In this document: piece after piece, positions 13,301-28,300 of the stretch | How positions within the stretch are numbered: the first letter of the stretch is position 1 | Layout of the letters: each line of letters starts with the position of its first letter | Source: Luscinia megarhynchos | Lineage: Eukaryota; Chordata; Aves; Passeriformes; Turdidae | Direction: 5' to 3' | Assembly: GCA_034336665.1 (NCBI GenBank) | Contig: CM067570.1 | Coordinates: 12,050,002-12,114,001, forward strand | Length of the DNA: 64,000 bases | Notes under the pieces: model-generated | What the model was told of the DNA's origin: nothing | The model's database searches: none | The model's input: only the letters and a program-made list of their open reading frames with translations | Position numbers and translations under genes: made by a program

Positions 13301-16300
13301 ATAATTGGGGGGGGAAAAAAAAAAAGCTGACAGCTTAAAAAAATCAACTCTGCAACAATGTACCAAATACACTAGCAATGTCCAAATGCTGGGGGGCCAA
13401 AATGGTGTTTTGGCTACGTAGTTTGTAAAGCCTACTTCCGTGCCTTGACAAACACCAGTATTTCCAAATGTGCGGGAATTAAAACTTTTCTTCAATTCTA
13501 TCAAAGACCCAACTTTTGGTTCCACATACAGACACTGATGGTCACATCAGAGCAAACCCACTTAGGGTGGTGGGGATGGTATTGTAACCCTGAACCTGGA
13601 ATATTTCAGACACAGTCTTCAGTTCTGTATCATCTAGCTCTTTGTCACAGTAAGACCTACACTAATATTCCCTAAATAACAGCCACCTTTTTATTAGACC
13701 GCCTGACTCTCCCTGACCCCACATTTAACAATAAATTCTTCAAGGCTAAGATTTCTGACTTCTCTTCAGAAGCCCTGCACGCTGCATTGGTGTGGTAAGA
13801 GCAGAACTTACGGGGATGACTCCAGTATGATGCTGTTGGCCTGGGTGGAGGATGGGGATCTGTGATTTACAAATACTTCACTTGGGGAGGTGTGAACCAC
13901 ATGATCCACTAAATGTCCAACTGATGAGGGTCGTAACCGGGCTCCTTCTTGAGTGAAGGCAGAGTTGCGACTAAGAGGGAAAGCAGAGCAGTGCAATGTG
14001 ACAAGAGTATTATTTTTAATCTACATTTCTGATATCACCCACTAAAATAGGAAGCTAAAAAAATTATTTCCTCTTAGTGCAAGCACATGTTCATACACAT
14101 TTTTATTAAAATTTCAAAAATCATTGATGCTGTCAGATCAACATGAATTTCACTTCTTTAAGTGTTTAAAAATTATTTTAATAAACACTAAGGGCTATTT
14201 AAAAATTTTATTTTCTTTTAATTAAAGAAGCCTGAAACCATTATGGCACAATGAGCAAGCTGACAGCTCAGTCAATAAGAAGAAAAATGGATTCATACCA
14301 AGATAAATCCTGACTCTGATCATGGCAGAACTTAACCTGAATTCATAAGATGAATAATTTATCCCCTGCATCTTCCCCTAAAAGAATCGCAAGCTTTGCA
14401 CTGAGAGTCTTATCATTTCTGGAATTCAGTATTTTCCCATTTGAAAAACTAGCACGACAATATTAAAATTCTTTTAAACGTGCATGATTAAGTTTGTTAT
14501 GTTTAAGCATCATTATTACACAATCTTTCAGTAATTTTAAAATGCTACAGGTATGTACAACATTAATCCTGTGAATAATATGCTGCAGAATCTTAATATC
14601 TTATCATTTATGTAATGCAAAATTGAGTAATACTGATTCTTAAACAAGCTTCAGCACACTGAGAAAATTGGTCACCTTCCAAAAGAAATCAGGGATGTTT
14701 TTTCACTAGCTTAAAACAGAAGGCTCTATCCTGTAAAAAGCGTGAACATTAAGAGGAAAGGCAGAAAAATTAAGAAGAATAAACCTGCAAGGATTTCCAA
14801 TTAAGCATTTTCCCCAATGTTTTAAAAAGTGGTATTAAACAAAACAAGTTATTTTTAAAATATCACACAGGTTTTTATCATCAGGGTCTTTTAAAAATCA
14901 AATTAATAACTCAGTTCTAACTGTGCTTGAGAAAATGCAAACTCTCAAATTTAGGGTAGTGTGACACATCCTACACTTTTCATAGGCCAAGTGGGCTAAA
15001 ATTTAGCCCTAAAAAGTTTTTTTCTGAATCTGAAGTAAGTGTTACAGAGAATCATTTGGCACAGATTGTTTGAAGCTATTTGTCTACATAACACATTAAT
15101 CCATTTATTACACAAGTAGGTCACCCACATTAGAAGTAGAAAGCCACTTGCAGGGGGAGAAGATTTGATGCTACTCACTGATTTGGAGTTCCAGGTGGAG
15201 ACCGTGACGGGAGGCTCTGGGTTTCCAACCTATCATCAGACAGTGAGTTCCTACTCACTACTTCCCAATCCATCCCACTCATTACTTTCCGAGCCAAAGG
15301 TTTACTGGGGGATCTAGAAGAAGAAAGTAAAATGACTAACCAAAAACTGCATGATGTAAGAACAAAATTATATAAAACTCACCACAATGAAACTGATGTT
15401 CTATCATAGGAAACCAAATTATATGTAAGAAAGGAAATGTAATAATGCAAAATTGTATTTACATGGGCAATTCTGTATTTTCTCCATCTACTGTACTTCA
15501 TTTACTGTACTTTGAAAAGAATGCCACTGAAATAGTAATAAACTACTGTTGGCTGTGAGGGAGACAGGCAAGACAGAATCTAAACTCACTAAACTTCTAA
15601 TGTCTCAAAGACAATCTGACTCAAACAGCAAAATCGACAGACATGAATTTTAAAAATGTAGAACATAACCAAACAAATAAACAAGCAAAAAAAAAAAAAA
15701 AAAAAAAGAAGACAACCCTCAAAGTAACATGACTGTTTAGCCATCTCAGGAAACAAAGCAGTGAAAACATCAGGCCAAAAAACTCCCAAAGACTTTGAAG
15801 AACTGAAAGTGAGATAATCAACAACATAGCAACACGGTAACAAAGTTTTGTTTAGACTTCAGGTATTTCCATCAAGATGACTGACATGCTTTCTCCCAGA
15901 ACATGCCTGGTCACTTGTCAGGCAGATGCAATAATATTATTTAACTATTTAAACTTCTTTGTGGGTAATAGAACTTCATTTGTTTTTGTGCCAGAAATAT
16001 CTTTCAGGTTAAAGGTCATTCTCAGCAGTGATTTTATACAAAGGGAATTCTATTTTCTACTCATTGCCCTTTCTTGACATTAACACTTTTTCTTCCCATT
16101 CTCCAGTCATTCCAGGATGCCTACCATGTCCTGCTGTCCTTTTCACCTACTTCTTAAGCACAAATGAAACCATACTTGTAATCTCTCATGAAATATGACA
16201 TTTCCCTTTTATATTGGAAAACATCAAATGAATCATCTGTGGTTGCTTTTTTCTTAGCATTTCAGTCATCCTGCAACCAAATACACCCAGATTTTTGTGG

Positions 16301-19300
16301 CTTGCTGTTTTCAAGTGAAAATTCTTCAACTAACAACAAAAATAGTTTTAAACAATCCATATATGTCCTGTATATTTTGTGGTCCTGGGTTTTTACTTCT
16401 GCGGCTTTGATAGTGCTACATAGTTCAGATTTCCCCTCAATCATTACCCAAACACCCCTCTAGTACCAGTGATACTTCAATCTTTTGTGACATGATAATT
16501 TCATTTCCATTTGCCTCCTTGCTCTATCACTAAATTCTTCACCTTTGCACAGTGAGGTGACAACATATTGCATGAGCAGTACAGCTCCATACAGCCATAT
16601 AAAAAAATAATTTCTGCCTTCACTGTCCTTGTGACACATGATAAAACTGATCTTTACTTTCATCATTATTACTGGTTTACTGAAAGAGCAACTCCAGAAA
16701 GAAGGAACTTTGAGAAACTAAGGAATTACTTGCACACAAACTACATCCTCTGAAAACAGGAAACTTGGTTACAAATGTATTTTTGCTTCTCAGAGAAGTT
16801 AAAACTCAAGGCAAGTCATCCATCACCTCAAAAAAGTGTACAACAAAAACAAACCAAACATTATATTGAATAAGCTTCACATACACAAATAAATGAGATG
16901 TTAACACTGTTTGATACTAATGGAGAGGTAGTGTGCTTGTGGAGGGTTTATTTTTATTTTTTACCCCACCATGCAGTTCTAAACATGTATTGCAATCTGC
17001 TTTGCTGCTCTGAAGTCTTATTGAGTAACAGCTGACAAATTTCAGACAGTTAAGCGAGACGGGCTACTCTAATACTGTTTAAGGTGTTATTCCATCTGGG
17101 GGAAAAATCTAATAGTATATTGATATTTGAAAGAGGGAAAGTATAAAAAAATTCCTCAGGAGAAGCACATCCAGTTTCTTAGTATGCTTCACTATATTTA
17201 AGGAGTACTGACTTGAAAAATAATTAGCTCGATATCAGATGAATTAAACCAAAATTCCAATTTCTGTAATTTGCTTCAAATGTGAGCTACTCAAACGACT
17301 TAGGTACCTTTCTTTCACAAACATATAAATGTGAGTAGTTCTGAACAGGTAAAATAACATGAAACTGAAATAGCAGAACAGAAATACATGTCTAATTCTA
17401 GCTTTTGTTATTCTTTTATGGATCAGGGCTCTGATTAGCTGGACCCTGCTGACACCCAATCATCTGCAGCCAGCAGATGAGTACCAAGAGCCAGCTCTGC
17501 CAAGACGTGGATTATACTACCAACCAAAGAACAGTCTGAGGGGAAAAGGCAGAAGAACATAATATAACTGACTTGAGTAAATACAGGACTGCAGATACAA
17601 TATTTGCTGACAGACATGTAAAGGCAACTACTGAACCTCATTTACATTCAGTGAAAAAGCAACAAATGGAATGTAGGAGAGTTGGAGAGGGGGCTTTTCT
17701 TTATTTAACATGCAACAACAGTAAAAGTGCACCATTCTTGACTGTGTGAAATTAAATAAATTATAAAGAGACACAGGAGCATATAGGGAAAACAAATCCA
17801 AGTTTTCCTAAAAATTACATTTTTGACTGCTTCAAGAACTCCCACTGCTTTGTATCTTAAGTCACAGTCTGTAACTACGTTTATGTAAACTTCCTCAATC
17901 TACATAACAAATGAACACAACTCTGAAATAAGCAAAGCATCACCTGCTTCCCTATGAAAATGTCCAATTTCAAGAAAACACTCACCTTTTACTGTAGATA
18001 GGGTCTGATCTTTCAGAAATAATCTTACCACCATGTAAACAGCTGCAGTGTTTATCACCAAAGCTTCGTTTCAATTATTTTATTACCAGCTCTAACCTCA
18101 GAGACCCCACCCACTCATGTTTGTTGCCCCAATTTCCTGTCTTGGCAGAAATTTCAAAGAAAAAATTACCACACTGCAGAACTGAACTTCTTAGTGCTGT
18201 GGCTTTTTGATTTTAGTTCTCCTCTCAACACTTGTAAATCTAACAATAAGTTCCTTTATTTAATTAACATATAAGACTTGTGAAATTTGTCCTGTATCTC
18301 TGACTTCCAACAACACTAAAATAATTTTCTGATCCCAGAAAATAATTTTCTAAATGCCAGAGGGCAGCTGATAAGATGGGAGAAGGGAACTAAGATACAT
18401 AAAACCTTAAAATTTTGAAATTCTAAATTCCACCTCTGTCTACTCAGCCTGGATGCTTCAATCGCACCCAGCACAGGATGCTGATAGTTAAGTGAATAAG
18501 CGATTTTCAGATTTAATTTTGGTGCACCTGCAGACACATTCCTAAGAAAGTTGGAAGCACTCCCATCTATTTGAGTAGCAACAGAAACTGAAAACTTTAC
18601 CTGCCCCCAAGTCTTACGAGCTGCAATGTCACAGAAAATGCAAAAAAAAAAAAAATCCTAAACACCCAAAACTGAGCAGCAGGGATGAAATTACATAACA
18701 CAACTAAAAACCCCCATGACATTATATTAGCTCAGCTATAGTACAGAAAAGCCTTCAAAGACAGAATTTGTCTGGCATCCCACAGCTGAAGGGCTAAAAT
18801 CTTGTAGAAGATGGTAAAGAACAAAGGTATTATTTGGGAATACAGGTGGGAATTTATAAAGTAACTTCTGTCCCAAAAAGAAACATAACCTGAAGCCACA
18901 GCCTTGCTTTGTATTTTGACAAGCAGTACAGGGAACGCATTTCTCAGCAAAACTGACAAATACTGCTGCAGACCAAGAGGCTCAAACTATACACAAATCT
19001 GCAAGGTACATCACACCAATGACATATGCAATTTAAAACACCTGAAAAATTATTTAATTGACCTAAATAAGTGCATAGTTGAAGCAAGAGAATTTTTTGA
19101 AACAGAGACTGCATTTTAATGATAGGGAGTTTGCAGATACAAATGACTGACACCCATTCACTCAAACTCCCTTCTCTCAGCCCCCATGCACCAGAACTGA
19201 ACAGCCCTAGAATATTTTGCAAGGACCCTAAGAGAAAGCAGTGCCCTTTAAGCATTCTCTCAATTCATGACTTGATTGAACCACTTTAACTCTTATTATC

Positions 19301-22300
19301 TACTAGTTTCTGGGAATTCTTATGGGGTTTCATGGATTGTGAATATCTTACAATAAGTCAGGCCAAGAGAACAGCTGTAATAAAATTATTTTAAAAAACC
19401 CCAAACAAAATCCACCCCAAAAATCTTAACAACTGCAGCAACAGTCTTCAGAACTCTGAACTTAATGCTGCACAAAGATTAAGAAAACAGCATCTACATA
19501 ATGTATGCAATTTATTACAGAATATATTCTTCATAGTAATAATTCAGTTTTTAAAGATTAGAAGTAAATGTTTCTATGATTTCGAAAAAAAAATCCTTCA
19601 GTTAATTTTAAAGTAAAATCCTGAGAACTAACAGCTAAGCCTGCTTCCTGTAGGTTGAAATTACTTGTTTTATTTAAACAGCTGTCAAAAAATTTTATTT
19701 CCCTGACTTGTGCTCTGCACCCACGTTCCACTCAGCATGCAAAGGCCAGATGAGCTGGTCATTACTTGTGGCAATCATAATTTCCCAACTTAGAACAAAC
19801 AGATCAACAACTCAGTGTAATTGTTTGTGTTCATTTTCTTACTATGAAATGATTCAAAGCTTTGCTTAGACAGTATTAGTTCAAATAAAGTAGTTTCTAA
19901 TTAGATATTGTTAAGAAATCCAAGAGTAAATCTGGATAACTCTACAAGAAAACCACCAAAACCAAATTTTTAACTTGAATAAATCTTCCTATGTAATAAT
20001 AATAATAAAAATAATAATAATAATAATAACAACAATTATTTAAATTTATGTGCCCACCTCATTCTCAATAAAGACCTTGAAAAGCAACCAAAAGAAGCCC
20101 ACTGCCTGAGAGCTTAAAAAGCTGTTCAACAACTTTGTCTGATAAAGACACACCATAAAAGAGAAAGGCAGGTTCCAGGAAGAAAAGCCCACATTATACA
20201 TGGAAAATCTTAGAAAACAAAATTTATCCTCTATATGAATACAAAAGAGCTGACATCCACTCAGTATGTCAACTTGAAATATAAATGTTTAGAAGACAAA
20301 GAAATAATGTTCTTAGATTAAGTTTCTTGAACAACACTGTGTTCCAGAAAAGTCTTCTGTTTCAAGCTTTTTTCACTCTTGAAAATATTAAAGGTCTTTA
20401 AAATTGAAAATGCATTAATTGCTGTCATGAGGAAAACAAAGAAGCAGCTGATTTATTAAAGGCCTTTTGAGATGTATTTGTAACAATACACCATTATTTC
20501 ATTTCACTGATATAAACATGTATGCCTCAAACATCAGTCACCAACATTTCTTAGAAAGTCAAAATATGTGGATAAATGCTCTATTTCTTAATAAAAAAGG
20601 AACAGTGGAAAATAAACTTCCTGAGGATGGAAGAGCCAAGCGTTTTATTAAGTAAAAAAAGCCAAGATTTATGAAAATAAGAGCAGTTCCAGCCATGGCT
20701 TTTGATTTTATTGACTTCATCGATTTTATCCAACTATATATATTATAAATTAGAAGTGACCCCCAGCAGCACTTGAGGGTTTTGCTGCAAGGTAAGACTG
20801 CCATCTACTGCATAAGGGTTTCTGAAATGATAAAAGTACTCCTCAAAACAAAGTATCAGCTCTCTTCCACTCTCCTGACTTGTGGGGAATTGCCAAGTTC
20901 AGAGTGCAACAAGAAAAATAGTTTTCAACTCATAGCTGTCATTTTAATTCATAGCTGTCATTTACTGAAGTAACGCTCACCTGTTACAGTGTTGAGTCTC
21001 CTGAGTACTAAAAAAAGTTGTTCCAAGCACAAATCTAAATTCACTCCCATTGCCAAAGTAAATTAAAGGGAGGAAAAAGTAATTTTACACAGAAAAAAAT
21101 GGTTTTATAAAATCTATTTGTTGAACCAGCATGTTACAGCATTTCTGCCCCCCCAACCTAGTATGGAGTTGTATATCTATAGCGGGCTGAATCAATTAGA
21201 ATAAATTATATTCTAATGCATAGGGGGAAAGAAGGGGTGGAGACAGGGAAGGAAATCAAGGTGGAATTCACCAATGCTCTTAAAAACAGTGTCTGCAGGC
21301 ACTTGCAAAGGTAGATGGACTTGCTACTAGAAGTCTGCAAGCAGAAATTTGGACTCCAAAGTTCCTTAAGGGCCAAAAGGACATCTCAGGTCTCAGGGAA
21401 AATAGAGGCATAAAAAAAGCATAGAGCTTCCCCCTCCCTGCAAGGATTCTATTAATGATCAGAGCAAACTGCAGGTGGATGTAGCATCTGTTTTACGTTG
21501 GAAAACAGCATCATAGTTTCTGAAGAAACAACTAAATTTATGTCTTAACTCTTTTATTGTAATCACTAAACTCCTCAGGAATCTGGAACAAAAATAAAGT
21601 AATATATTCTTGATTAGCAGACTACTCTGTGACCAAATACCTTCAGAAGCAGCTCACTTTTTATAGTAAAATGCCTCATGGAGACTACAGTGATAAAGTT
21701 GTTCTCACAAGAATGACTCACTGTATTTATTCTAAAGGAAATACACATGTACAGTTGCAGGTTATTAGCACAGACAAAAATACTCATTAACACAGTATTT
21801 TAATGTAGTATTTTAACAGCAGGAGACCATTGTTTGTAATAAAAACACAACAAAGAGGGCTAATATGTGTAACAACAAACTATGTAGACTGAATGCTAAT
21901 CTGAGTTTTGAAAATACATAAAGGGGAAATATTAAAGAATGTAAATTACTTACCTTGCAAATACCCTGTCTTTATTTGCTCTTTCTTTACCATACTGCAC
22001 AGATTGGACTTCTGTTCTCCCACTGGAAGGCAAAACAAAATCAAACTGCTAAATCCAACATGATTAAATAATAATTTCTTTTTTAAAATTGAACCACCTC
22101 AACAAAATGCCTAAATTCTTTTTTTAATCATGCTTAAAAAATTGTCGTAGCTTCAGTACAGCATAACCTTAGAAAGCATTTCATTGAAATTGAGGTCTTC
22201 TTTCCAAATAATTTTAGATGTAGCAAAAGCTTTCCCTTCCGTTTTCTTTTTTATCCAAAGCAGTAAGAAATCTCTGCTTCGATCTTTGGGTAACACTTAA

Positions 22301-25300
22301 CACTTCATAATATTTACTGTCATAGCCCCTGTCAAAAACTTAATTAGCGTCTCTTCCATACTTCCTAAACTATTCCCTGAATTGTTAATAACTTAGCTGC
22401 TACTTGGTTTAGCAAAAAAACACAAAAAAATTACATAATAAGCATATCAGGATTGTATTCTTCTATGCAACTTGTCAAAACTAAGTTTAGATCTTGGAAC
22501 TTGCTGACTTGTCATATAAGACTAGATGTCTTGTGTCAAATCAAAGATTCTTTATAATATTTCATAATTTTTCTTCTAGAAAAGAATACAATTTTTGAGT
22601 ATCTATCAGCACTTAAGAATTAGTGACAAGATACCAGCAACACTCGCTCTTGTAGCCACTTCCCCATTAATAATTTCAGAACAAGCACAGAGTCTCCTAC
22701 TGGGATATTTACATTACAAAACAAAAGAATCAGCTATTTCCATGTTCATATTACAAAACTAATGGATGTGTGAAGATTCAAGAAATGGGTCAGCTGGAAT
22801 CTGATGAAATTCAGTGAAGGAAAATGCAGACTTGCAACTGAGGAATAACCCCACACACAGGATGAGTGTCAACTGGCTGGAGAGCAGGTTTGTCCAGCAC
22901 AGGTGAGAGCACATCTGGAATGCTTGGAGGAGTTCCAGAGCTCTGCAAGTCAAGCAAAGGGCCACAAAGACAACTAAGGGTCTGCAGCATCTGATGGATG
23001 AGGAAAAGCTGAGGGAGCTGGGACTGTTGATCCTCAGGAAGAGGAGGTTCAGGAGGATCAAATGCCAGAAAGGGAAAGTAAAAATTACAGCCAGACACTT
23101 CTTAAGGGAGCCCAGAGACAGGACAAGAGGCAATTGGCACAAACAGAAATATGAGATATCTTAATCAGGGCAGGCAGCAAGGACAGAGCTATAAAACAAC
23201 AGCCTCATCACCCATCAAAACAAAACAAAGTCTTTAGTTTGCAGATAGGTCAACACTGAACCATGTTGCTCAGAGATGGTTCAGTTTTCCTCTTCGGAGA
23301 CATTCAAAATCTGGCTGGATACTTTTCCTTGGCAACATGCTACGGTGGACGCTGTTAGAACAGAGCCTTGGACTCGACAGCGTCCAGAGCTGCCCTCCAA
23401 CTTCTGCCTAACTTCATCTACTATTTTACTGCCTACTCAGCCCTCATTGTGAAATAACACCAAAACCTTCTTCTGTTGACTTCAGATTTTAAAACAAAAC
23501 CCTGTATCACCCTCCAATGTGAAGAAGGAGCCTATTTGTTTCCCATCTGGTTAAAAGAGATGCTAATACACTCAAACTCCTCATGTTTTTTCATGAGTAT
23601 TTGGTGAGGAATACTGTAAGAAGCACTTTGAAAAATCCAATGACAGTGTACAGAAGTCACCCTTGCTCACTAACAGCCTTCTAGATTCCTCTTGGAAGCT
23701 TTAAAAAAACCAAAACAAACAACAAACCCAAAAAACCAAAAGCAACCAATTTTGTTTTAACATTTGATGCATAGAAGTATTTTAAACTAATGGAAATACC
23801 TTATATAACAATTTAATGGTTCAACAATTTAATGTCCCCGATTTCTTTCAGAAGTGCCAGTTCTGTTATTTTATTGACTTCTTTTGATCACACAAATGTT
23901 GGCTAGAAGTCTCCAGTCCAATCTCCTGCTAAAACTAGGTCACCTCTGGCCATGACTTTGTCTAGCTGACTTTTGAAAGCCTGCACTAACAAAAATCCCA
24001 CAGCCAGTCCAGGTAACTTGTTCCAGCAATGCAGTTCTAAAACACCCAAACACTTTCCCTCATGTCCACCCAGAATCTTCAAGGTGATATCTCACCTGCC
24101 TGTTGCCAGCACCTTTGGGTCCATCAGTACTGACATCACCCCTGAAGTAGCTTTAGGATTGCTACTGAATTCCCCCTTATCTTCCTCTTCACCAGATTAA
24201 ACAAGCTTAATGCCCTCAACCTCCCATTTTGTGCCATGTTACTCCTGTTACACTGCCTCTCAGCAAGCTCTCAACCCACTTGAAGAAATTCCAGCCTTTT
24301 GGCTGTTTCAGCAACTTTAATGACCTTCTTCATTTTTATGCAGTTTTCCTTTTCATCTTATGCTAACTTAAGTTGAATGTCATCATCAAAGAGTTATTCT
24401 GTAATAGTAACCACAATGACTCAGATTCAAAATCCTTTCAGAAATGAAAAATCTCCCTGAAATTCTCTACGGCAACATTGAGTCAAGTCTGTTCAGGATC
24501 ATAGAATGCTGTTTCTCAAATGGGTACTGCAAATGCTGGTCAAAAAACAGATGCTATAAACAGTTAGCCACTGAATTAGTTTCCTCTTTATACATTTATG
24601 CAATTCACAAGTGTGACAGAAATAGCCTGTTATTGTGTTTTCTAGCTTTTCATCATGTCCCTTTGTACGTCACAGACACTACTGCCATTCTAGATGATTA
24701 GTAGAAGCTCTGTTATTCTCTGTTTCAGGCATGATTTAAACACTGGCATTCTGAATTACTTGAAGAGACAGTTAATTCAGTCACTGAACAGAGATTTTTT
24801 TTTTTTTAAATAAAAAGTATAAACCACCAAAACCCAACCCCATCCACTCCAGCATTACAGGGATTATAGTTATTGCTCAGTCATTCTGTGCACCTACAAG
24901 CTTTTTTGCCTATTATTTCAAGTTCATCCTTAAAGGTTATGGACTTAATTTCCTCCTTGTTTTCTAAAATTCTGATTTTGATACAAAGTATGTATGTCCT
25001 TTGTTTTCACCTAATTCCTATTTGCATACATGTAGATAAGTGGGCTTTACTTGTACAAGCTTCTTTTCAGTGATTTGTATTTGGTATTTATTTAGATCTA
25101 TTTTGTTGCTGTTGCTGCACGAAGTATCTGAGACTCAACAGTTTTCAAAAACACCAGTTCAAAGACTTTGAAGTTTTGAGATAACATTTTTAAGATAAAC
25201 ATAAACCAGCAGGAGGACAGGCCAAGAACTGCAGCTTGGGAGACTATCTCAGAGCACTAATGTAGTTAACAACCTCAAATAATATAATAATTGTATTTTC

Positions 25301-28300
25301 AAACTATCTTAAAAAATTGACATTTGAAACTTAGGCCAACAAGGAAAGGAAACAGTTGCAGGATTCAAAACCTACTTGAATTACATTTTAATATAGATTC
25401 TAGATAATTCCCTTTGTTTATTGATGAGCTGCCTGCTCACTCATATTCTTTCCCTTATATTTCAAATCAGCACTTACCAGTACCGGAACTTGGAACCCAA
25501 AGTGAAATAATGTGCAAAAAAGTTCTTCTGAGGCGGGAGTGGTCTGTCCAAACGGAAGAACGTGTGATGCTCAACACAAGCTTTCCACAAATTCTTACAT
25601 GCTCGGTAATTCACCATATTGAATCCCAGTAATGTTTCTCTAGATTCATGCTAAAAAGTGAGAAAAATGTATTTCAGGTAAGAATTATCTCAAGTTATTT
25701 TTGAAACTAAGATAAATATTGCTGGCTTTGGGGTATTTTTTAAAAATCATGCTTTTTGAAGTGGTACTCTAATTTTCTATTAACTTTATGTAAAACAAAC
25801 CCTTTAAAAATATCTTTGCAATTTCTTTAAAGAGTTGGTTTTTTTATTTTTTACCCTGGGTTGTTTTTTTATTTAACGAGCCTGCTCAAAGGTTAACAGT
25901 CTGTTTAGTTATATAGAAAAAAATCTAAAAGGTATGACCCAAACTACATGAAAAGAATTTCATGATTTGGGAGCTCAAAGACAATGTTCCGCTCCTTCCA
26001 AATGACGGCTGAGTAATTGTCATGCACATGTGGCAGCTGGAGATTTGGGAACAGGTATCCATCTCAAGAGCAACTGACAGTTCCTACTTCTAAATGATTC
26101 CTTAGATTCCTGGGAAATGCAAGAAGCAAAACAGCAAAGGAAGCTAAGCTATGCTGCTTGTTGAGAGAGCTTGATAACAAGGTCCAGAAATATCAGCAGC
26201 ACGCTTCTTTCTCTTCACAGTACTAAATTCTCCCCAACATTTTGCACACCTTAACTGATTTCACTTAGTAGTGAAGTCCTTTTCCAAGTTAAGGTTTTTG
26301 TTGGTCTGCTCATCTTCAGATCTGCTGAGAAACCAAGGTAGAGATCTGCAATTCTTCCCCCAGTGTTGTATTCAGGAACAAGAATGACACTGTATTTTCA
26401 GCCACAGGAAAAATTTAGGCCAAAATAAAATGGATTTTAAAAAACCAGCAAATTTTAAGTATTTATTGATGAAGTTTAAGAAATTATATTCAAGAAATGA
26501 ACATGTGAACAGAACCATTTAAAAACCAGAAGTCAGAAACAAGATAACAGAAATCAAGCCCATTATCTCTGCAGCTATAAAAGGCTTTATCAGCAATATA
26601 AAAGTCAAACAATATAAACAAGGTCAATTACTATTCTGCAAGAGAGCAACTATGTATAATTATGGACTGCCTTCATCTGGAACCTGTAAGGATGAAACAG
26701 CTAAGATTTTAGATCCTAACAAAAAGTAATCATGATGTAGCAAATTTTCATGTTCTGTCAGACTTTTAAACAGTTGGAAAAGAAAATTTGACAAGTTATA
26801 TGAGCTGGTGATCATGCATTTTAATGTCATTCAAAGTATTATAATTATGAGTGGGGGAAAAAAATATAACCTGCTGTTTCCCCTAGTTTGTATTCCAGAA
26901 AATGAACTGATCTGAATCTTATGCCACCATCTGATCAGTAGATTAGACATAAAGCATGAAGGAGGAGCTGGTATGGCAGGACTAGAAGGAGCTGCAGCAA
27001 GATCAACTTAATTGTAATGCAAGACAGCACTTTCACAGGAACTTGGTGTGCTAGAGCTTTAAAGGTACCTTAACAATAGTTCTATTCATAGCTTTTAAAG
27101 CTTTCATTGCAGTGCAGGGAGAACTGATTCTCAAATCCTACCCTTCATCTCAATTACAGCTGGGAAACATTGTTTAAGACAAAGAATAATATATGGTATT
27201 GATTCCTAAGTGCACTCATCCCTCCCCTATTCGCTCTTGAAGGTTCTGCAATATTCTAATGTATTGGGCACTTGATCATCTTAGCTGATGATTCTGGGGT
27301 GCAAGATCTGGTTGTACTGCTGGATTTAGAATAAGGCTGCCCCTGTACTCCCTCGAAACAGCAGGCTTGAATCAATGTGGGCTCAGCACAAGACCCCAAG
27401 CCGACATTTGTAATATCCATGGCACTTCAGCTGAAAACACAAAGTAACAGGACAGTGCAGCCCTGCAGCCCATGGAATGCTAAAATCACAAGGCTCCAGC
27501 AAGATGCAGAATGCTCTATGGTCTGATAATGACATGCAGACATTTCAAGGGGTTATGGCTGTAGAGATCAACATTGAAGACTACCTCAGAGAGTCACAGC
27601 AGGACTCTGCCTCAAAATTATTACCTTAATAATTGTGTCTGTGGTTTTTATTAAAAGAAAGAGAGGAAAACAGTCTGCTTGCTATGCAGAGGAAGAGTCA
27701 AGCAGCTGGGATGCAATACTGGTAATGAAGCTCTGGGCCCCAGCACAAAACTACAGTAAGACAAATAGAGGTAGGGTATAGTGAAGTCCAAGCCATCTTT
27801 GTGATTCCTATTACTAAAAACGCAAACCCAACAAAAAGCAGACTGGTGCTCCTCTCACATAGAACAGCTCAGTACTTGAATAAGCATCTTGAGTGGGCTC
27901 ATTTATTTAAACCCACCTTTGTCTGCCTTGAAATAGCGACTTCAGAGCAGATAGATCTCTTGCTGCTCAGGAAAGAAACTGAGTTGAAAAACTTACTCTC
28001 TAAGGAGACTCTTTTACTTGGGCTAAGCACGGAAAAATCCCAGAAAAAAAAAGCACCAATTCCCTAACCCATCAAAAAGACTTGTGCTTTATAATGGCAG
28101 ATGCTCCCCATACTCAACATCTTCCAGAAATAGTGGGCAGAAGTCCAGTGAAAGCTTAAATGCAGCACAGATACTTCTGCCAGCAGTATGTGCTATTCAC
28201 AAAAAAAAAAAGGCAACACACAAACTTTGATAGGATTAGGCAGCAATCAAGAAGGCATCTAATGAATGCCAGTGCTACTTAAATCAAGTATGTACTCAAG

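Larger units (their letters stand above)
15314..21953 (-). other. PTPN4 intron C12-C13
   Basis: 6640 bp, the longest complete intron in the window. It contains an A21 run, a (TAA)n microsatellite and a short tandem duplication near 20929. No exon or RNA gene was found; the many 60-100 codon frames are unsupported. Confidence 0.88.
22023..25477 (-). other. PTPN4 intron C11-C12
   Basis: 3455 bp. It carries two CR1 fragments in opposite orientations; the remainder is AT-rich and unassigned. Confidence 0.9.

Noticed and set aside
15687..15707. Poly-A run as the tail of a processed pseudogene or SINE
   Set aside because: No gene-like or SINE-like body was recognised on the 5' side and no target-site duplication was evident; similar runs at 40131 and 58843 were rejected for the same reason.
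19994..20029. CRISPR-like or regulatory repeat array
   Set aside because: It is a plain (TAA)n microsatellite with no spacer structure; no CRISPR array is expected or seen in this vertebrate sequence.
22759..23142. 127-codon and 95-codon minus-strand frames, the longest unexplained frames
   Set aside because: They are antisense translations of the CR1 fragment at 22840-23410, not a gene.
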